Shown here one piece after another: positions 32,908 through 42,449 of a stretch of 64,000 bases of DNA (the stretch's first letter is position 1; the number at the start of each line of letters is the position of its first letter). Both the position numbers and the translations under genes were made by a program. The notes beneath the pieces were generated by a model. That model did not search any database. It worked only from the letters and a program-made list of their open reading frames with translations, and was not told the origin of the DNA. The stretch covers positions 1-64,000 of the forward strand of contig NZ_JANJZT010000008.1 of assembly GCF_024622975.1 (NCBI RefSeq). Reading direction: 5' to 3'. This DNA comes from Blautia caecimuris. GTDB lineage: Bacteria; Bacillota; Clostridia; Lachnospirales; Lachnospiraceae.

Positions 32908-33655
32908 GATTGCCTTTGCCATGTTCTCCAAAATACCGGTGCCCCAGGCAGAATGGACAAAGGAAAACATGAAGTACATGTTCTGTTTTTTTCCTTTTAT
33001 CGGCGCAGTGATCGGAGCCGTTTCTCTTGGGGCCGCATGGCTTGCCAATTATCTGGGATTTAACGTAACCTTTCTTTCTGTGGCTCTGACAGTGCTTCCT
33101 GTTCTGATTACAGGAGGGATCCATGTGGACGGACTTCTGGATACTGCAGACGCTTTAAGCTCCTGGCAGGAACGAAAAAGACGGCTGGAAATACTGAAGG
33201 ATTCCAATGCGGGAGCCTTTGCAGTGATCACGGCAGGCGTTTATTTTCTCTGCTGGCTTGGCGCGTACAGCGAGATCTGCTTTGACAGACAGGCTATGAT
33301 GATCGTTGCTTTTGGATTTATGGTATCCAGATGTTTTTCCGGACTGGGTGTGATCACTCTTCCAAAGGCCAGAGAGGATGGAACGGTTGCAGAATTTTCA
33401 AAAAAATCCGAGGACGTTCCGGTACGAAACACTCTGATCTGTTATCTGATCATTCTTGCAGCGCTTATGATCCGGACAGAGCCTGTTATGGGAACAGCGG
33501 CTTTTTTTGCGGCAGCAGGAGTTTTTGCATATTACAGATATATGGCAATGAAGTATTTCGGCGGAACTACAGGGGATCTTTCCGGTTGGTTTCTCTGTCT
33601 CTGTGAGCTGGCAATAGTGCTGGTGACAGCGGCGCTGTCAGTGATTCTTATATAG
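32882..33655 (+). CDS. cobS: Adenosylcobinamide-GDP ribazoletransferase (cobalamin synthase)
   Basis: CobS is the membrane enzyme that joins adenosylcobinamide-GDP and alpha-ribazole (phosphate) to complete the cobalamin nucleotide loop. The 257-residue chain has about six helices. The conserved ITGGIHVDGLLDTADAL motif with acidic metal ligands, and LKDSNAGAFAVI, are intact, as is FGGTTGDLSGW near the end. The ATG at 32882 lies within the end of cobU and follows AGGAGGGGATTTCC. A longer frame from 32828 has no such site. Confidence 0.94.
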   Translation: MKSLWNSFKIAFAMFSKIPVPQAEWTKENMKYMFCFFPFIGAVIGAVSLGAAWLANYLGFNVTFLSVALTVLPVLITGGIHVDGLLDTADALSSWQERKRRLEILKDSNAGAFAVITAGVYFLCWLGAYSEICFDRQAMMIVAFGFMVSRCFSGLGVITLPKAREDGTVAEFSKKSEDVPVRNTLICYLIILAALMIRTEPVMGTAAFFAAAGVFAYYRYMAMKYFGGTTGDLSGWFLCLCELAIVLVTAALSVILI

Positions 33656-33668
33656 GTAAAGGAGAAGG

Positions 33669-34055
33669 ATGAGTATGGAAATGGTAATTGGAGGCGCCTT
33701 TCAGGGAAAGGCAGCTTTTGCAGAAAAAATGTATCCGGGAATTTCCTGGGTAAAGGGAAACGAAATCTCCAGAGAAGAACTTTTTTCCGCCAGGGGCGTT
33801 GTGGGCTTTCATGAATTTATAAAAAAAGAAATGGAACAAGGAAGCTCCGTGGAAGCTCTGGCAGAAGAGCTGATCCGGAAAAACCCGGAGGTAATTCTGG
33901 TGTCAGATGAGGTTGGATACGGAGTGGTTCCTGTTGACGCTTTTCAGAGAGCTTACCGGGAGGTTGTGGGAAGAACATGTACGAAGCTTGCTTCCTTCAG
34001 CAGAAAAGTAACCAGAGTGGTCTGCGGTATCGGTACGGTGATCAAACATGACTGA
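33669..34055 (+). CDS. Short CobU-like P-loop protein
   Basis: A 128-residue protein with a P-loop-like start (VIGGAFQGKAAFAEKM) and a motif VSDEVGYGVVPVDAFQRAY that matches the NEVGxGxVP block of CobU kinases, ending VVCGIGTVIK. The middle is shorter than in CobU and the guanylyl-accepting histidine region is absent. It sits in the cobalamin operon between cobS and cobC, overlapping cobC by 8 bases. Since the full-length CobU here lacks the second motif, the two may share the work, or this one may do a kinase-only step. The exact function is unknown. Confidence 0.7.
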   Translation: MSMEMVIGGAFQGKAAFAEKMYPGISWVKGNEISREELFSARGVVGFHEFIKKEMEQGSSVEALAEELIRKNPEVILVSDEVGYGVVPVDAFQRAYREVVGRTCTKLASFSRKVTRVVCGIGTVIKHD

Positions 34056-34638
34056 GATATGGCTGATCCGTCACGGAATGACAGAAGGGAACCGTTATCA
34101 GAGGTATATTGGAAAAACAGACGAACTTCTGTGTGAAGAGGGCAAAGAGAAGCTGAAGGAATTTTTCTATCCGGAGCCGGAAGCTGTATTCGTAAGTCCT
34201 CTTGTGCGGTGCAGGGAAACAGCAGAGATCCTGTTTCCGGAAAAAAGGCTGAGGATCATAGACCAGCTTGCAGAGTGTGACTTTGGGGACTTTGAGAACA
34301 AAAACTATCTGGAATTATCCGGAAATCCGGATTATCAGGCCTGGGTAGACAGCGGTGGGATTCTGCCTTTTCCAAATGGAGAAAGCAGAGAAGAATTTCA
34401 GAAACGTACTCTGGAAGGGTTCCAGAGGGTTGTAAGTGCCTGTTTCCGCAGTCACATCAGCAGGGCGGCAGTAGTGGTTCACGGGGGAACCATTATGAAC
34501 ATTATGGAGGCTTACGGATATCCAGGGCGAAGCTTTTATGACTGGCATGTAAAAAACGGATGCGGATATCAGGTGAAGGCAGATCCGGTTTTGTGGAACC
34601 GGAACAGAAAAGTCCTGGAATTAATAAATGAATTATAA
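34048..34638 (+). CDS. cobC: Histidine phosphatase, probable alpha-ribazole phosphatase
   Basis: A 196-residue histidine-phosphatase. The catalytic LIRHGMTEGNRYQRYIG motif lies at the N-terminus, SPLVRCRETAEIL supplies the second arginine, and VVVHGGTIMNI the second histidine. In this place, at the end of a cobT-cobU-cobS set, it is most likely CobC, which removes phosphate from alpha-ribazole phosphate or cobalamin phosphate. As the family is broad, the call rests on context. A terminator follows directly. Confidence 0.85.
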   Translation: MTEIWLIRHGMTEGNRYQRYIGKTDELLCEEGKEKLKEFFYPEPEAVFVSPLVRCRETAEILFPEKRLRIIDQLAECDFGDFENKNYLELSGNPDYQAWVDSGGILPFPNGESREEFQKRTLEGFQRVVSACFRSHISRAAVVVHGGTIMNIMEAYGYPGRSFYDWHVKNGCGYQVKADPVLWNRNRKVLELINEL

Positions 34639-34700
34639 AAACTGTTGCGGCAAAATATTCCATGAAAAATATGCGGAATATCTGCCGGAACAGTTTTTTT
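34637..34700 (+). terminator. Terminator of the cobalamin operon
   Basis: AAAACTGTT (34637-34645) pairs with AACAGTTTT (34689-34697), with CGGCA/TGCCG inside and a second small stem (ATATTCC/GGAATAT), then a T run. Confidence 0.8.
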
Positions 34701-34805
34701 ATTGCAGAGAAACTCCTGGAATATAATTCTGTATTGACCCGGAAAGCGGACAATACTTGATATACAAAAATTTTTAGAATAAAAAAATGTTTTTTAGATT
34801 TACTA

Positions 34806-34834
34806 TTGAAATACAGGAAAAAGTGTGATACATT
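34806..34834 (+). promoter_or_regulatory. Promoter of the plus-strand purine operon
   Basis: TTGAAA (34806-34811), 17-base spacer, TACATT (34829-34834), 79 bases before the ssnA ATG. No clear operator repeat is visible nearby. Confidence 0.62.
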
Positions 34835-34913
34835 AATAGTATAAAATTCCTAAAATGACAGGATGAAATTTGTATACAGTTGGGAGATTTTTACAAGACA
34901 GGGAGGATTTAAT

Positions 34914-36251
34914 ATGAAGATTGTTGGAAATGGAAGAATGATTACACGAGATGCGTCCAATACCTTTTATGAAAACGGTGCAGTGGCAATGGACGGAAGC
35001 ACCATCGTTATGGCAGGCGGAACAGAAGAAGTAAAAAAAGCTTATCCGGATGCAGAGTTTATTGATGCAAAGGGCGGAGTGATCATGCCTGCGTTTATCA
35101 ATGCCCATGAACATATTTACAGCTCCTTTGCCAGAGGACTGAGTATTAAAGGATACAATCCTCAGGGATTTCTGGATATCCTGGACGGACAGTGGTGGAC
35201 CATTGACCGTCATCTGACTCTGGAACAGACAAAGCTTTCCGCTTATGCTACTTATATTGATTCTATAAAAAACGGTGTGACAACTGTTTTTGATCATCAT
35301 GCAAGCTTCGGACATATTACAGGTTCCTTAAATGCCATTGAGGAAGCGGCAAAAGATCTTGGAATCCGTACCTGTCTCTGCTATGAGATCTCAGACCGTG
35401 ACGGAATGGAAAAATCCAGAGAATCTGTTATGGAAAACGTAAACTTTATCAAACATGCTCTTGCAGATGACAGCGATATGATCGCCGGAATGATGGGTAT
35501 GCATGCATCCTTTACCATCTCTGATGAGACAATGGAGCTGTGCAATGAGCTTAAGCCGGAGGGCGTCGGCTATCACATCCATGTTGCAGAGGGGATCTAT
35601 GATCTTCATCAGTGTTTAAAGGAGCATGGCAAGCGTATTGTTGACCGTCTTTATGACTGGAATATTCTGGGACCGAAAACTCTTCTGGGTCACTGCATTT
35701 ATATTAATGAACATGAGATGGATCTCATTAAAGATACAGATACTATGGTAGTACATAATCCGGAATCTAACATGGGCAATGCCTGCGGATGCCCTCCTAC
35801 CATGGCTCTGGTACACAAGGGAATCGTTACGGGACTTGGAACAGACGGATATACTCATGATATGATGGAGTCCTGGAAAGTGGCAAACGTTCTTCACAAA
35901 CATCATCTCTGTGACCCTAACGCAGCATGGGGCGAGGTTCCGCAGATGCTTTTTGAGGGAAATGCAAAAATTGCCAACCGTTACTTTAAAAAAGAGCTTG
36001 GCGTTCTCAAGCCGGGAGCCGCAGCAGATGTGATCGTGATCGGATATGATCCTCTGACGCCAATGCGCGCAGACAACACCAACGGACATCTTCTGTTCGG
36101 CGTAAACGGAAGCATGGTTCAGACTACAGTATGTAACGGGGAGGTTCTGATGAAGGATCGTGAAGTTCTTGTGTGCGACGAGGCAAAGATCATGGCAGAC
36201 TGCCGTCAGTCCGCAAAAGAGCTTGCAGATGATATCAATTTCGGAAAATAA
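34914..36251 (+). CDS. ssnA: Putative aminohydrolase SsnA
   Basis: A 445-residue amidohydrolase-superfamily enzyme of the SsnA family, a marker of selenium-dependent molybdenum hydroxylase loci and of anaerobic purine breakdown. Metal ligands are visible in NAHEHIYSSFARG (HxH-like), GYHIHVAEGIYD, LLGHCIYINEHEM and GLGTDGYTHDM. The N-terminus MKIVGNGRMITRD is typical. It probably deaminates or opens a purine-derived ring; the precise substrate is not settled. The ATG at 34914 follows AGGGAGGATTTAAT; an in-frame start at 34863 has no ribosome site. It heads the plus-strand operon, 39 bases before ygfK. Confidence 0.93.
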   Translation: MKIVGNGRMITRDASNTFYENGAVAMDGSTIVMAGGTEEVKKAYPDAEFIDAKGGVIMPAFINAHEHIYSSFARGLSIKGYNPQGFLDILDGQWWTIDRHLTLEQTKLSAYATYIDSIKNGVTTVFDHHASFGHITGSLNAIEEAAKDLGIRTCLCYEISDRDGMEKSRESVMENVNFIKHALADDSDMIAGMMGMHASFTISDETMELCNELKPEGVGYHIHVAEGIYDLHQCLKEHGKRIVDRLYDWNILGPKTLLGHCIYINEHEMDLIKDTDTMVVHNPESNMGNACGCPPTMALVHKGIVTGLGTDGYTHDMMESWKVANVLHKHHLCDPNAAWGEVPQMLFEGNAKIANRYFKKELGVLKPGAAADVIVIGYDPLTPMRADNTNGHLLFGVNGSMVQTTVCNGEVLMKDREVLVCDEAKIMADCRQSAKELADDINFGK

Positions 36252-36290
36252 GAAAAATGACCGGAGAAACCGGATGACAGGAGGATAATT

Positions 36291-39290
36291 ATGAGTGAAA
36301 AAATGACCTGTATGTCTTTTGGACAGTTAATGGACTGGGTTTTAACAGAACATAAGGAAAAAGGAACTGTATTTGGCGTACACAGGGCTTATCAGGCAGA
36401 TACGGCAAAGGATATGGAGATTTTCGGAAGAAATCTTGAGACTCCCATCGGCCCGGCAGCAGGCCCCAACACACAGCTGGCTCAGAATATTGTGGCTTCC
36501 TACTATGCAGGAGCAAGATTCTTTGAGCTGAAAACTGTTCAGAAAATGGACGGCGATGAGCTGGCAGCCTGCATTAACCGTCCTTGTATCCTGGCAGAGG
36601 ACGAATGCTATAACTGCGAGTGGTCCACAGAGCTCTATGTGCCTCAGGCTATGGGAGAATATATTAAAGCATGGTTTATTCTTCATGTAATGGCAAAGGA
36701 GTTTGGTCTTGGAGGAACAGACGGCTTCCAGTTTAATATTTCCGTAGGCTATGATCTTGCAGGAATTAAAGAAGAAAAGATTGATACTTTTATCAACTGC
36801 ATGAAGGAAGCTAGGGATACAGAAGTATTTAAGGAGTGCAGAACATGGCTTCTTGACCATGTGGATCAGTTTGAGCATGTGACAAAAGAGGATATTGAAG
36901 CAATTCCGTCAGAGATCTGTAATTCTGCAACAATTTCCACCCTGCACGGATGTCCTCCAAATGAGATTGAAAGCATTGCAAATCATCTTTACAAAGAAAA
37001 ACATCTGAATACATTTATCAAATGTAATCCTACGCTTCTGGGCTATGAATTTGCCAGAAAGACCATGGATGAAATGGGCTATGACTATATGGCATTCGGC
37101 GATTTCCATTTCCTGGATGACCTGCAGTATAAAGACGCTGTCCCGATGTTTAAACGTCTCCAGGCGCTGGCAGACCAACTGGGCCTTGCCTTTGGCGTAA
37201 AGATCACAAACACCTTCCCGGTAGACGTAACCAGAAACGAGCTTCCAAGCGAAGAGATGTACATGTCCGGAAAGGCTCTGTTCCCACTGTCTATTTCTCT
37301 GGCTGCAAAGCTTTCCAGAGAATTTGACGGAAAACTCCGTATTGCATATTCCGGCGGAGCTGATTTTTATAATATTGACAGGATCGTTGGCTGCGGCGTA
37401 TGGCCGGTAACAGTTGCAACAACCATTTTAAAAACAGGAGGATACCAGAGATTCTCCCAGATGGCAGAAAAGATCATGGCGGACGGAGTGAAGCCATGGG
37501 ACGGCATTGACGTGGAGGCTCTTGAAAAGCTGGCTGAGGACGCAAAGAAAGATCCTCGCCATGTAAAAAATATCAAGCCTCTTCCAAACAGAAAAAATGA
37601 GGAGGAAGTTCCGCTTCTGAACTGTTATTTTGCTCCATGCCAGGGCGGATGTCCCATTCATCAGGATATTCCGGAATACATTGGGCTTGCAGGAGAGGAA
37701 AAATACGCGGACGCGCTTCGTGCGATCCTTGATAAAAATGCCCTTCCGTTTATTACAGGAACTCTCTGCGCACATAACTGTATGTATAAATGTACCAGAA
37801 ACTTTTATGATGAGTCTGTAAATATCCGCGGAACAAAGCTTCTGGCAGCAGAGAACGGCTATGACGAGGTGATCGGCGAGATCCGTGCCGGAGAGAGTAA
37901 CGGAAAGAAAGTAGCCATTGTAGGCGGCGGCCCGGCAGGTATCGCTGCAGCTTACTTCCTGGCAAGAGCAGGCGCTTCTGTGACGATTTTTGAAAAAGAA
38001 GCAAAACTCGGCGGTGTGATCCGTTATGTGATTCCGGGATTCCGTATTCCTGAGACAACTATTGACAAAGACGTTTCCTTTATTGAAAAAATGGGTGTGG
38101 AAATCCGCACAAATACCGAGATCACTTCTGTGGCTGATGTAAAAGCGCAGGGCTATGACGCGGTGATCGTTGCCACCGGAGCGAATAAACCGGGAACACT
38201 GAAGCTGGAAAAAGGCGAGACAGTAAATGCCCTTAAATTCCTTGCCGACTTTAAGTCAAATGACGGAAAAGTGGATCTTGGAAAGAACGTTGTTGTAATC
38301 GGCGGCGGAAATACAGCCATGGATACAGCCAGAGCGGCAAAACGTACAGAAGGCGTAGAGCATGTATATCTGGTTTACAGAAGAACAAAACGCTACATGC
38401 CGGCAGCAGAGGAGGAGCTTCTGGAGGTTCTGGAAGAGAGCGTTGAGTTTAAAGAGCTTCTGTCTCCGGTAAGCCTTGAAAACGGAACTCTTATCTGCAG
38501 GAAAATGGAGCTTGGCACAATGGACGCTTCCGGAAGAGCAGGAGTTACAGAGACAGATGAGATGGTGGAAGTGCCTGCGGATACTGTGATCGTAGCTGTT
38601 GGAGAAAAAGTGCCTGCAGAGTTCTATGAGGCCAACGGCATCAATGTAAATGAAAGAGGAAAAGCAAAGCTTGATCAGGAAACTCTGGAAACAAGCGTAA
38701 AAGATGTATATCTGGCCGGCGACAGCGCCAGAGGCGCTGCAACTATCGTGGAAGCTATCCGCGACGCACAGCTTGTTGCAAAAGCAATCCTTGGCAGAGA
38801 AGTTGTTTCTGACAGAGCAGTTACAGGTACAGAAACAGAGTGCTATGAAAAGAAAGGCGTTCTGAAAGAAGAGAAGGACGCTGCAAAAGAAAGTGCAAGA
38901 TGTCTTTCCTGCAGCAAGGTATGTGAAAACTGTGTGGATGTATGTCCAAACAGAGCAAATATCTCCGTTAAAGTACCCGGAATGGAAATGGCTCAGGTGA
39001 TCCACGTGGATTATATGTGTAATGAGTGCGGAAACTGCAGGACCTTCTGTCCGTATGCAAGCGCTCCTTACAAAGATAAATTTACACTGTTTGCAAAACC
39101 AGAGGATATGGATGACAGCACAAATGACGGATTTGCTGTACTGAATGCAGACACAAAGGAATGCAGAGTGAGATTCCTTGGAAATGTAACAGAGTGTAAG
39201 GCAGACGATCCGGAAGATAAGGTGCCGGGCGGAATCCGCGCGCTGATCTGTGCAGTGATCGACGATTATTCCTATCTGCTGTTTAAATGA
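36291..39290 (+). CDS. ygfK: Putative selenate reductase subunit YgfK (purine-pathway flavoprotein)
   Basis: A 999-residue multidomain iron-sulfur flavoprotein. Residues 1-420 resemble dihydroorotate-dehydrogenase-like/YgfK proteins (GPAAGPNTQLAQNI, NSATISTLHGCPPNEIES). Residues about 445-860 are GltD-like, with FAPCQGGCPIHQDIPEYI, an FAD site AIVGGGPAGIAAAYFLARAG and an NAD(P)H site VVVIGGGNTAMDTARAAKR. The C-terminus is ferredoxin-like (CLSCSKVCENCVDVCP and CNECGNCRTFCPYASAP). YgfK was first named from selenate reduction in E. coli, but gene clusters and recent work tie it to uric acid and purine degradation, where a ring-reduction role is plausible. It lies between ssnA and the selenium-dependent dehydrogenase. 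Confidence 0.93.
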   Translation: MSEKMTCMSFGQLMDWVLTEHKEKGTVFGVHRAYQADTAKDMEIFGRNLETPIGPAAGPNTQLAQNIVASYYAGARFFELKTVQKMDGDELAACINRPCILAEDECYNCEWSTELYVPQAMGEYIKAWFILHVMAKEFGLGGTDGFQFNISVGYDLAGIKEEKIDTFINCMKEARDTEVFKECRTWLLDHVDQFEHVTKEDIEAIPSEICNSATISTLHGCPPNEIESIANHLYKEKHLNTFIKCNPTLLGYEFARKTMDEMGYDYMAFGDFHFLDDLQYKDAVPMFKRLQALADQLGLAFGVKITNTFPVDVTRNELPSEEMYMSGKALFPLSISLAAKLSREFDGKLRIAYSGGADFYNIDRIVGCGVWPVTVATTILKTGGYQRFSQMAEKIMADGVKPWDGIDVEALEKLAEDAKKDPRHVKNIKPLPNRKNEEEVPLLNCYFAPCQGGCPIHQDIPEYIGLAGEEKYADALRAILDKNALPFITGTLCAHNCMYKCTRNFYDESVNIRGTKLLAAENGYDEVIGEIRAGESNGKKVAIVGGGPAGIAAAYFLARAGASVTIFEKEAKLGGVIRYVIPGFRIPETTIDKDVSFIEKMGVEIRTNTEITSVADVKAQGYDAVIVATGANKPGTLKLEKGETVNALKFLADFKSNDGKVDLGKNVVVIGGGNTAMDTARAAKRTEGVEHVYLVYRRTKRYMPAAEEELLEVLEESVEFKELLSPVSLENGTLICRKMELGTMDASGRAGVTETDEMVEVPADTVIVAVGEKVPAEFYEANGINVNERGKAKLDQETLETSVKDVYLAGDSARGAATIVEAIRDAQLVAKAILGREVVSDRAVTGTETECYEKKGVLKEEKDAAKESARCLSCSKVCENCVDVCPNRANISVKVPGMEMAQVIHVDYMCNECGNCRTFCPYASAPYKDKFTLFAKPEDMDDSTNDGFAVLNADTKECRVRFLGNVTECKADDPEDKVPGGIRALICAVIDDYSYLLFK

Positions 39291-39317
39291 TTACAGGATC
39301 TGAAATGAAGTGAAAAA

Positions 39318-39352
39318 GAGCGTGTCTCTGTGTTTTGTGCAGGGACGCGCTC
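39318..39352 (+). promoter_or_regulatory. Hairpin in the ygfK-xdh gap
   Basis: GAGCGTGTCTCTG (39318-39330) pairs with CAGGGACGCGCTC (39340-39352), with few mismatches. No T run follows. It may slow RNA decay or adjust expression between the two genes instead of ending transcription. Confidence 0.45.
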
Positions 39353-39380
39353 GTGCTGAATATATGTCAGGAGGAAGGTT

Positions 39381-41945
39381 ATGTTCAGTTTTTATGTAAA
39401 TGGAAAGGAATATCAGGAAGAAAAGGATATGAAGCTTCTTCGTTTTCTTCGTGATAAGCTTCATCTTACTTCAGTAAAAGACGGATGCAGCGAAGGCGCC
39501 TGCGGAACCTGTCATGTACTGATCGACGGGAAAGCGCAGAAGGCCTGCATTCCTTCTCTTTCTATGATGGAAGGCAGGCATATTATAACTGTGGAAGGAC
39601 TTTCTGAGGAAGAAAAAGAGATTTATGACCGGGCGTTCGGAGAAGCAGGCGCAGTGCAGTGCGGATTCTGTATTCCCGGCATGGTGATCAGCGCCAAGGG
39701 GCTTATTGACCAGAATTCGGATCCTACCCGCGCTCAGGCGGCTCATGCGATCCGCAACAATATCTGCCGCTGTACAGGCTACAAAAAAATCATAGACGGT
39801 ATTCTCCTTGCCGCAAAATATAAAAGAGAAGGACTTCCCGAAAAGAGGGAGTATGCCTGGAAGCTGGGAGAGCGTGTGCCCAGAGTGGATGTCCGTGAAA
39901 AGGTTCTGGGCTATGGCCAGTATCCGGACGATATCTATGAGGAGGGCATGATCTACGGAAGCGCTCTTCGTTCCGCCTATCCAAGAGCTCTGGTAAAATT
40001 TATTGACACAGAAAAGGCAAAAGCGCTGCCCGGAGTGATCGGGGTTTTTACAGCAGAGGACATTCCCGGAAGCGTAAAGGTGGGGCATCTGAAGCAGGAC
40101 TGGGACGGACTGATCCCTGTTGGAAAGATCACTCATTATCTGGGAGATGCGGTCGCTCTTGTTGCGGCAGAGACACCGGAGCTTGTGGAAAAGGCCAAAA
40201 AGCTGATTAAAGTAGAATATGAAGAACTGCCCATGGTTCGTGATCCTTATGAAGCAATGAAAGAGGATGCTCCTCTGGTTCACGAAGACGGAAATCTTCT
40301 GGCCCACTGGCACGTGCACCGTGGCGATGCGGAAAAAGCCATTGCCGGATCCGCCTATGTTCTTACAGAAAAATTCCGGACACCGTGGACAGAGCATGCG
40401 TTTCTGGAGCCGGAGTGCGCTGTGGCAAAGCCGGACGGAGAGGACGGGGTGATCATTTATTCTTCAGACCAGGGTGTGTACGATACCCAGCATGAATGTA
40501 TGGCGCTTCTGGGACTTCCGGCTGAAAAGGTAAAGGTGCGCAATAAGCTGGTAGGCGGCGGATTCGGAGGAAAAGAAGACGTGACGGTCCAGCATCACGC
40601 AGGCATGATCGCCTATCTTACCAAACGCCCGGTAAAGGTAAAGCTTACCCGTGAAGAAAGTATTCTGATCCATCCCAAACGCCACCCCATGGACATGGAA
40701 TTTACTATGGGCTGTGATGAAAACGGTATCATTCAGGGTGTGAAAGCAGCTGTTATAGCAGATACCGGAGCCTATGCCTCTCTGGGAGGCCCTGTGCTTC
40801 AGAGAGCCTGTACCCATGCCTCCGGTCCCTATAATTACCAGAATTTTGATATTGACGGAAAAGCCTACTATACAAACAATCCACCTGCCGGAGCTTTCCG
40901 CGGGTTTGGCGTTACCCAGACCTGCTTTGCAGTGGAAATGCTTCTTACAAAAATGGCAGAAAAGGTTGGCATTTCTCCCTGGGAGATCCGCTACCGCAAC
41001 GCGATCCGTCCGGGACAGGAGCTTCCAAACGGTCAGCTTGTAGATGATTCCACCGGACTTGCAGAGACTCTGGAAGCGGTAAAGAAAGTGTATGACAGCC
41101 ATCCTTATGCAGGAATTGCCTGCGCCATGAAAAATGCCGGTGTGGGCGTCGGGCTTCCGGACTGGGGACGCTGTAAGCTGTATGTGCACAATGGAAAAGT
41201 AGAGATCCACTCAGGAGCCTCCTGCATTGGACAGGGACTTGGAACGGTACTGGTACAGATGGTATCAGAAAAGCTGGGACTGAAAAGAGAGCAGATTTAT
41301 TATGATGCTTCCAATACGTATAATGCGCCGGATTCCGGAACCACTTCCGGATCCAGACAGACTCTTGTTACAGGGGAAGCCTGCCGTCGCGCCTGTGAGA
41401 AGCTGAAAGAAGAGCTTGCTTATAAAACTCTGGAGGAGCTGGAGGGACAGGAATATCTGGGCGAATATCTTGCCAGAACAGACGCCATGGGTTCTGATGT
41501 AAAAAATCCTGTTTCTCATGTGGCCTACGGGTACGCAACTCAGGTGTGCATTCTGGATAAAAACGGAAGGATTGAAAAAATAGTGGCAGCCCACGACGTG
41601 GGACGGGCAGTGAATCCTCTTTCTGTAGAAGGTCAGATCGAGGGCGGAGTGCTCATGTCCACAGGCTTTGCTCTCACAGAGCAGTATGGACTGAAGGACT
41701 GCAGACCTCAGAATAAATATGGAACGCTGGGACTTTTCCGGGCAAACCAGGCTCCGGAGGTGGAAAGCATCATTGTAGAAAAAGAAGGCTTAAAGGTAGC
41801 AGAGGGAGCCATCGGCATCGGAGAGATCACCTCCATTCCTACGGCGCCGGCTATAGCAGGGGCTTACTATAAATATGACGGTCAGTACCGCACAAGCCTT
41901 CCGCTTGCCAATACGCCGTATGAGAGAAAGAAAAAGGGGGAATGA
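39381..41945 (+). CDS. xdhD: Selenium-dependent xanthine dehydrogenase, fused 2Fe-2S/Mo type
   Basis: An 854-residue molybdenum hydroxylase with its electron domain fused in front. Residues 1-155 carry two 2Fe-2S motifs (CSEGACGTCHVLIDG, CGFCIPGM and NNICRCTGY). Residues about 170-850 are the molybdopterin domains, with GGGFGGKEDVTVQHHAG, GAFRGFGVTQTCF and the C-terminal GIGEITSIPTAPAI glutamate motif. This architecture matches the selenium-dependent xanthine dehydrogenase type, which uses a labile selenium ligand. It would hydroxylate purines such as hypoxanthine or xanthine, or run in reverse. There is no fused FAD domain, so it must use other electron carriers. A ferredoxin gene starts 4 bases later. 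Confidence 0.92.
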   Translation: MFSFYVNGKEYQEEKDMKLLRFLRDKLHLTSVKDGCSEGACGTCHVLIDGKAQKACIPSLSMMEGRHIITVEGLSEEEKEIYDRAFGEAGAVQCGFCIPGMVISAKGLIDQNSDPTRAQAAHAIRNNICRCTGYKKIIDGILLAAKYKREGLPEKREYAWKLGERVPRVDVREKVLGYGQYPDDIYEEGMIYGSALRSAYPRALVKFIDTEKAKALPGVIGVFTAEDIPGSVKVGHLKQDWDGLIPVGKITHYLGDAVALVAAETPELVEKAKKLIKVEYEELPMVRDPYEAMKEDAPLVHEDGNLLAHWHVHRGDAEKAIAGSAYVLTEKFRTPWTEHAFLEPECAVAKPDGEDGVIIYSSDQGVYDTQHECMALLGLPAEKVKVRNKLVGGGFGGKEDVTVQHHAGMIAYLTKRPVKVKLTREESILIHPKRHPMDMEFTMGCDENGIIQGVKAAVIADTGAYASLGGPVLQRACTHASGPYNYQNFDIDGKAYYTNNPPAGAFRGFGVTQTCFAVEMLLTKMAEKVGISPWEIRYRNAIRPGQELPNGQLVDDSTGLAETLEAVKKVYDSHPYAGIACAMKNAGVGVGLPDWGRCKLYVHNGKVEIHSGASCIGQGLGTVLVQMVSEKLGLKREQIYYDASNTYNAPDSGTTSGSRQTLVTGEACRRACEKLKEELAYKTLEELEGQEYLGEYLARTDAMGSDVKNPVSHVAYGYATQVCILDKNGRIEKIVAAHDVGRAVNPLSVEGQIEGGVLMSTGFALTEQYGLKDCRPQNKYGTLGLFRANQAPEVESIIVEKEGLKVAEGAIGIGEITSIPTAPAIAGAYYKYDGQYRTSLPLANTPYERKKKGE

Positions 41946-41948
41946 TCT

Positions 41949-42413
41949 ATGGCAAGATTTCCGAAAAAGACAGCTTATGTTGCATGTGACGGCGGAGAAC
42001 GCTGCCACAGCTGTACATACGGCTGTATGAGCTGTTCCTCCTGCATTGAGGTCTGCAGAAAGGACGCGGTTTTTTATAATGAATATGGTGTGGCTGAAAT
42101 TGAGGAAAGCAGGTGTATCGGATGCGGCCTCTGCGTGAAGGCCTGTCCTCAGGAAATCATCCATATTCATCTGACAGACAATCCTTTTATCGTAAAGTGT
42201 TCCAATAAGGATAAGGGAGCAGCGGCAAAAAAGGCCTGTGAAGCAAGCTGCATCGGATGCGGGATCTGCGCCAGAAACTGTCCGGCAGACGCTGTGGAGG
42301 TTCAGGACAATGTGGCGGTGATCAATGACGAGCTCTGCCTTGCCTGCGGAAACTGCGCGGTAAAATGTCCGCGGAATGTGATCCGGGATACAAGAGGGAT
42401 TATTTTAAAATAA
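41949..42413 (+). CDS. Multi-cluster 4Fe-4S ferredoxin of the purine locus
   Basis: A 154-residue iron-sulfur protein with four cysteine groups: CHSCTYGCMSCSSCIEVC, CIGCGLCVKACPQEI, CIGCGICARNCPADAV and CLACGNCAVKCPRNVI. The last three are standard 4Fe-4S motifs; the first, with extra cysteines, resembles the RnfB/Fer-like leader. It starts 4 bases after the xanthine dehydrogenase and follows AAAGGGGGAATGATCT. The likely role is to carry electrons between the fused hydroxylase and YgfK or a general ferredoxin pool. No membrane segment is present, so it is not a full RnfB. Confidence 0.9.
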   Translation: MARFPKKTAYVACDGGERCHSCTYGCMSCSSCIEVCRKDAVFYNEYGVAEIEESRCIGCGLCVKACPQEIIHIHLTDNPFIVKCSNKDKGAAAKKACEASCIGCGICARNCPADAVEVQDNVAVINDELCLACGNCAVKCPRNVIRDTRGIILK

Positions 42414-42449
42414 TTCAAGAAAAAACACTAAAAATCAATGGAAAAAACC

